Assembly (NCBI GenBank): GCA_036023115.1
Contig: JAYKKT010000064.1
Coordinates: 2,782,501-2,846,500 of the forward strand
Origin: Brasenia schreberi
Lineage: Eukaryota; Streptophyta; Magnoliopsida; Nymphaeales; Cabombaceae
Direction of reading: 5' to 3'
DNA: 64,000 nt
Program-made: the position numbers and the translations under genes
Shown: in pieces, positions 60,301 through 64,000 of the stretch
Layout: each line of letters opens with the position of its first letter
Numbering within the stretch: position 1 is the stretch's first letter
Notes under the pieces: model-generated
What the model was told of the DNA's origin: nothing
The model's input: only the letters and a program-made list of their open reading frames with translations
Database searches by the model: none

Positions 60301-60538
60301 ACTGCTTGAAATAACTGCTGAAGAAATAGTTTTGACCAAGATGTTTTCCACTGGTTGATATCGTTTATTCCTCTTCCAGGATCCAGGGACACCACCGGCA
60401 AGAAGAGTATGGACTTCCTTGGACGTGGGGACAGAAATATTCATCACAGACCAAGAACAGATTGCTGAGTGGACTCTTAGTGATTTTGATGTCTTGGTGC
60501 CCGATGATTCAGATCACTCGAGTTCAACCCGCAGCTGA
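57337..60538 (+). CDS. Secreted plant protein of unknown function (DUF7705-like)
   Basis: Four exons: 57337-57553, 57674-58257, 59325-59840 and 60380-60538. GT-AG introns join in frame to give 491 residues. The start MRTEILFLVFLLEILFLAAF is a clear signal peptide, probably cleaved after AFA-AS, and no later membrane segment is seen. The mature part has many Cys (for example FCNEVA, CFDIT, FPCFGKGCMN, GSCWKNNGSPC, WCSPKNLQACPP, YYCGPGNAKY). Conserved-looking blocks are GGYHYETRGML, LPHPVWAAYGYPSKQGEGW and FYQ DPGTPPARRVWTSLDVGTE. I recognise it as a plant family usually labelled only as a domain of unknown function; the DUF number is from memory. Secretion to the apoplast or vacuole is inferred. 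SINE copies lie in introns 2 and 3. The ORF has no lesions. Confidence 0.75.
58755..58845 (-). repeat. tRNA-like SINE relic, copy 7 (family A), in intron 2
   Basis: On the minus strand: 'agctcactggttaaggagtt', then a B-box-like 'gtttaatacctgagtg'. The copy is diverged and only these two blocks support it. Confidence 0.4.
59954..60065 (+). repeat. tRNA-like SINE, copy 8 (family A), in intron 3
   Basis: Full set of blocks: AATAGCTCACCTCGC, 'gactcacaagtcaaaggtca', GAGTTTGATACCCTGGGG, 'cttcggcctccctattgtac'. It is flanked by an 11-base direct repeat ATGCTCATGAT (59943-59953 and 60066-60076), so the ends of this copy are well fixed. Confidence 0.75.
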
Positions 60539-61052
60539 GAGGCCAATGCCTGATCAGTCTAAGGGAATCGCAAATCATGTCAAAGATCAACATACTTTGA
60601 AAGCGAAATCACAATAAAAAACTTATTTTTATGTAACATGTTCTCTGATCAATGTCGTTTCTCTTTTCTTTTCGTCAGCAGACCCCCTTACTGGATCTTG
60701 CATGCCCCCTGCTTTCAATTCAAATTGATGGTTCGTTGCACTCGATCCTCTGGCCAGGATCTTGTGGCTTCTGGTGCCAATTTTGGACATGGCCAAGAAT
60801 GACTGCACATACCATCCAGATTGATTGATATTTGCGACAATAAGATCGGGTTATACCAGAAAAGAGAAGGATCAGTTCAGAGTTTGATATGTTGCTTATG
60901 TAGTATAGCTGTATTACATAAAGTGGGTGGGAGGGGAGAGTTATTAGGAACTATTGCAACATTGGCTAAAGACCATCCCAAGTATGACTGTTAGATCCCA
61001 TATGGCTAGCATTGGATCTTATTTTGTACTTGTTGCAATCTAAGGCTGTGCC
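60539..61052. other. 3' region of the secreted-protein gene
   Basis: Probable 3' UTR with AATAAAAAAC at about 60613, which could serve in polyadenylation. No further gene. Confidence 0.4.
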
Positions 61053-61204
61053 CATGGTGGATCCACAAATTTCTTGCGTGTGGGGGTGGACTTCATGTTC
61101 GGGTGGGGCGGGCTTTAACATTTACTAAACTCTTTTGAAAATTTCAATGCGTAATTGAAAATTTTCAGAATTTTGGGCCCCGACACAAATTGGATTCGCC
61201 ATTG
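61053..61204. mobile_element. hAT-type MITE, older relative of the one at 28984
   Basis: A 152-bp element with ends CATGGTGGATCCA and TTGGATTCGCCATTG. The flanking 8-mers are GCTGTGCC (61045-61052) and GCCGTGCC (61205-61212), one difference. Its ends resemble CAGTGGCGGATC of the MITE at 28984-29122. Confidence 0.7.
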
Positions 61205-62790
61205 GCCGTGCCATTTAAAAGAAAAGGGTTGTCATTGCTTGGAGTAGTTAGGGTAAGTAGAGTGTGTTGCATATTTATTTGTGGGTATTGTTTGGTACCA
61301 CCGACCTTATCAATGCCTTAGCAGAGCTTCTGTACTGAATATTGGGTTAGTTAACGAATTAAAATTTCTTACTTTCTCTTCCCTCTTCAAAAGCTCTCTT
61401 AGGACTAACTGCAATTCAGTGAAATCTTAGATCCGAGCTCGGATTTCCGGCTAGATCCAAAACTCAATTGAAATGGGTCGACTGGGTATGAATGATAGAC
61501 ATAATTGGCTGCAGTACTAAAATTTTGTAGTAAGATTGTATTATCTTACCAACAAAGCACTCCATCTTGTATTCATTCCGTATGATCAACATGTGCTGGT
61601 TTTAGCATCAACATGGTCCTAAGATGTTTGTTGCAGGACCAAGCAAGAACTGGATTTACAACTAATAGAAGATAAAATAAAAGACCACCAACTGTCGTGG
61701 GGTGATGGGTTGCTCATCTTTGGTGACATTTAATAAGTCTAGGGTTCGAGAGTTGGTAGACAGTAAAATTGGAGATAAAATAAGAGATACGTGTACCGAG
61801 AATAGTGTTGGCTCAATGGCAGGGCACTCCAGTGCCTGGTAGAAAGTTCGACTCTCAGAGGGTGCATGTGTGTGGTAGGCTTGAGCGTCCTCTTGTAAAA
61901 AAAGAGAGGTACATTGAATATGGCTCGGATGTTCAAAAAAGACATCAAATGAGCTGAGCAAAATCGGAGGACGGCTCATTGAATGTAAAGATTGACGAAA
62001 TCAAAACGAAAACATAAAATTACAGACAATTAAATAAACTGAGCGAAAATGATTAAGTTTGGTTCACAAGATTTTGTGCTCTATTGTACGTTATAATAGT
62101 CATATATAACATAGTAAATTGTAACAAATCATGGAGCTAAAACCAGTTTGCATCGAGGTTGAGTCTAGTGGTACATGTACATTGAGCTGAGGTGGTGGGA
62201 CGTTCGGTTTACCTGAAATTTTGGAAATCTAAGACGGAACGTTAACTTCACCTGAAATTTCAAAAATCAATTTAAAGTCTATAGCTTATGATGAGATCCA
62301 TAAGCTATAATGTGGATAGTTTGTCCCACCGGAAACCACTCATGGAACTGTTTGCCCGACAGAAAAGAGTTTCTAGATCTGCCATTCATCGACTCTACTG
62401 CAGAACCAAACCGAACACCCCGGAACATAATGTCCTGAACTCAAACGCGAATGTTTTTTTTTCCCTTTTCTACGATGGGAGGCCAAAGTCTAACACGCGC
62501 CCGGGGAACCGAAGTCAGCACCTTTGGCGTGGGAGTCGGGGTGCTCTGCCGCATGAACTAGCTCTGCACACGGATATGAAGACAACAGGATGATAAGAAT
62601 CATCGTGGCAAATAGACGGAGAGTAAAGGACGTTATCGATATTCTCTCTCTCTCTCTCTCCCCTCCAACGGTCCCCTTCGCGGCAAACCAGGAAAACCCT
62701 AGGCTCGAGGACGCGAATGGCGGGGACTCTCTTCGTCCCGCTAATCGGTTCCTCACACACCCTCCTTCAATCTTCTCTCAGTTTGTTCCT
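61205..62790. other. Intergenic DNA with one SINE
   Basis: No gene seen. From about 62640 a CT-rich stretch begins the promoter/leader region of the PHD-protein gene. Confidence 0.35.
61806..61905 (+). repeat. tRNA-like SINE, family B copy 3
   Basis: A-box-like TTGGCTCAATGGCAGGGCAC and B-box-like AAGTTCGACTCTC at tRNA spacing, then 'gggtgcatgtgtgtgg', 'gcgtcctcttgtaaaa' and an A-rich end. It is the best preserved family B copy. Confidence 0.65.
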
Positions 62791-62850
62791 TGAACCCTAG
62801 CTCTCTCTCTCTCACTCTCCATTTTTTCAACCAGTCCCTCTTTTTCTCTT

Positions 62851-62880
62851 AAACCCTAATTCCGCACTTCAAACCCTAAA
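62851..62880. promoter_or_regulatory. Two telo-boxes in the PHD-gene leader
   Basis: AAACCCTAAT at 62851 and AAACCCTAAA at 62871, within a CT-rich leader about 220-250 bases upstream of the ATG. Confidence 0.5.
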
Positions 62881-63000
62881 TCTAATTGTTGTTACGGGAA
62901 GATCAAATCCCTCTTCTTAGTTTTGTTGTTTAGGGTTTAGGAATCCCCAAATTTCTCTTTTCAGTTATTCAGGGTTTCGCCATTCATTATCGAAAACCGT

Positions 63001-63033
63001 ATGCTTTTCTTCTTACTCATTGCTTTCTGTTAA
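63001..63033 (+). promoter_or_regulatory. Upstream ORF in the PHD-gene leader
   Basis: A 10-codon ATG frame (MLFFFLLIAFC start region, ending TAA) lies 64 bases before the main ATG at 63098, unless the transcript starts later. Confidence 0.35.
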
Positions 63034-63097
63034 GGTTTTTGCGTTTCCCCTTTCCCTGACAGAGGGTTTTGATTGTCTGCATGAAGTCTGTGCACTA

Positions 63098-63883
63098 ATG
63101 AACGCAGTGAAGGAAGAAACGCAGGGTCAGAACTGTAGTGCGTGCAACTCCACCGGCGAGAGATGGCTTTATGACGTCCGTCATCGTGGGATCTACCGTC
63201 GTCTGTGTGCGGGTTGTGTCCTCAAGCTTCATTCTAGTTTCTTTTGCCCTATATGTCTAGAGGTTTATGCCGATGGCTTCCCGCCGGAAAACAGCGTCAA
63301 ATGCTCCAATTGCCTGTCATCGGTGCACGCTGCCTGCATTGCTCCTGAACTCATGGCCAATTATGTCTGTTTATGCTGTGTGAAGGGATTCGCATTCCTT
63401 GGTCCGGTTTCCACGAGGTATTTGCAGAGGGGCGAGGAAGCTAAGCCTACAGCTAAGATCATTGTGGCAGCTGCCCAAATTGCGTCCATTTCGATGACGA
63501 GAGCCGCCGCTGCAGCGTGGGTGGACGCCGACAGGAAGACTAGGGATTCAGCCTTGGCGAAGAAGAGAGCGAGGGAAGCACTCATTTCGGCTTCTCGAGG
63601 ATCTGGGATAAAGAACTCTTTCAGGCTTGAAGATGAAATTGCTAAGCAAGAGGCGATGGAGAAGCAACGAACCGGAGCTCCCAATCCGAATTCAGCGAAA
63701 AAAGGGGTGGTTAACGGTGAAGAGGACGACAGGTTGGTGGCTTTCACGAATTCTTTGCTCATTCAGCATAAAAACGTTCAGATTAAGCTTAATGCAGAAA
63801 GAAATAAGACAAAACCCAATGAGGATTCAGTTGTTACCGTGAAGATTCTTCCACGTCTGAGTGTGGATCGGCAGATGGTTTGA
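63098..63883 (+). CDS. PHD-finger protein of unknown function
   Basis: A 261-codon open frame, apparently one exon. I chose ATG 63098 (MNAVKEETQGQ) because the frame further upstream has no ATG. The N-terminal 100 residues hold a C4HC3 PHD pattern: C50/C53, C69/C72, H77/C80, C91/C94. It is preceded by an extra pair of CxxC motifs (C13/C16, C37/C40) that could bind another zinc. The rest is charged and alanine-rich (MTRAAAAAWVDADRKTRD, KKRAREALISASRG) and likely helical, without a known domain. PHD fingers commonly read histone tails; the substrate here is unknown. The leader carries telo-boxes and a short upstream ORF. A downstream exon cannot be excluded because the window ends 117 bases after the stop. 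Confidence 0.72.
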   Translation: MNAVKEETQGQNCSACNSTGERWLYDVRHRGIYRRLCAGCVLKLHSSFFCPICLEVYADGFPPENSVKCSNCLSSVHAACIAPELMANYVCLCCVKGFAFLGPVSTRYLQRGEEAKPTAKIIVAAAQIASISMTRAAAAAWVDADRKTRDSALAKKRAREALISASRGSGIKNSFRLEDEIAKQEAMEKQRTGAPNPNSAKKGVVNGEEDDRLVAFTNSLLIQHKNVQIKLNAERNKTKPNEDSVVTVKILPRLSVDRQMV

Positions 63884-64000
63884 ATGTTCCGAAATCAGAA
63901 GAAGGTGGTGTTTGCTTTTTAGTGTCTATTGCCATTTTGTTACATGCTTGAATTCTTATAAGATTGTATCTTTATTTGTTTAAAAATTATCTATAAGATG

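Overview
The window looks like nuclear DNA of a flowering plant. The genes have GT-AG introns and encode plant-specific families: a GeBP/STOREKEEPER DUF573 protein, a peroxisomal DHNA-CoA thioesterase ending in AKL, an L-cysteine desulfhydrase and a divergent plant SEC23. Telo-box (AAACCCTAA) motifs sit in two 5' leaders. The space between genes is AT-rich and dominated by retroelement relics, MITEs and GA/TA microsatellites. Nothing in the sequence lets me name the species. All gene identities come from recognising protein families by eye; no database search was run.

Layout: 1-7.7 kb is repeat territory, with a decayed RTE-type LINE (2702-5735) and an element bounded by 25-bp inverted repeats (5761-6703). 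A small DUF761-like gene lies on the minus strand at 7718-7960. At 8-12.5 kb there are MITEs and SINE relics. A three-exon thioesterase gene (DHNAT1-like) occupies 12559-15421 (-); its 2.25-kb second intron carries a perfect 64-bp inverted repeat. A single-exon GeBP-family gene lies at 20763-21965 (-).

A chloroplast VTT/SNARE-associated (TMEM64/TVP38-type) gene once occupied 23169-30585 (+). It is now a pseudogene: its exons are recognisable, but it carries nonsense codons and frameshifts, one exon is missing, and a near full-length RTE LINE (25566-28835, -) sits exactly at an exon/intron boundary. SEC23 (five exons, 923 codons) follows at 31786-37690 (-). The intronless L-cysteine desulfhydrase is at 43162-44520 (+). 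At 44.5-57 kb there is repeat-rich DNA with microsatellites, MITEs and RTE relics. A four-exon secreted protein of unknown function lies at 57337-60538 (+), and a PHD-finger protein at 63098-63883 (+).

The genes do not form one pathway; this is an ordinary plant gene neighbourhood. The most interesting content is in the repeats. At 48059-48261 there is a 203-bp RTE derivative that keeps only the two ends of the LINE, is flanked by its own 19-bp target duplication, and fuses the first and last codons of the parent ORF in frame. There is also a tRNA-like SINE family (eight copies plus a related three-copy group), a palindromic MITE family bound to (TA)n/(GA)n runs, and a strong bias of LINE stop codons toward former tryptophan codons.
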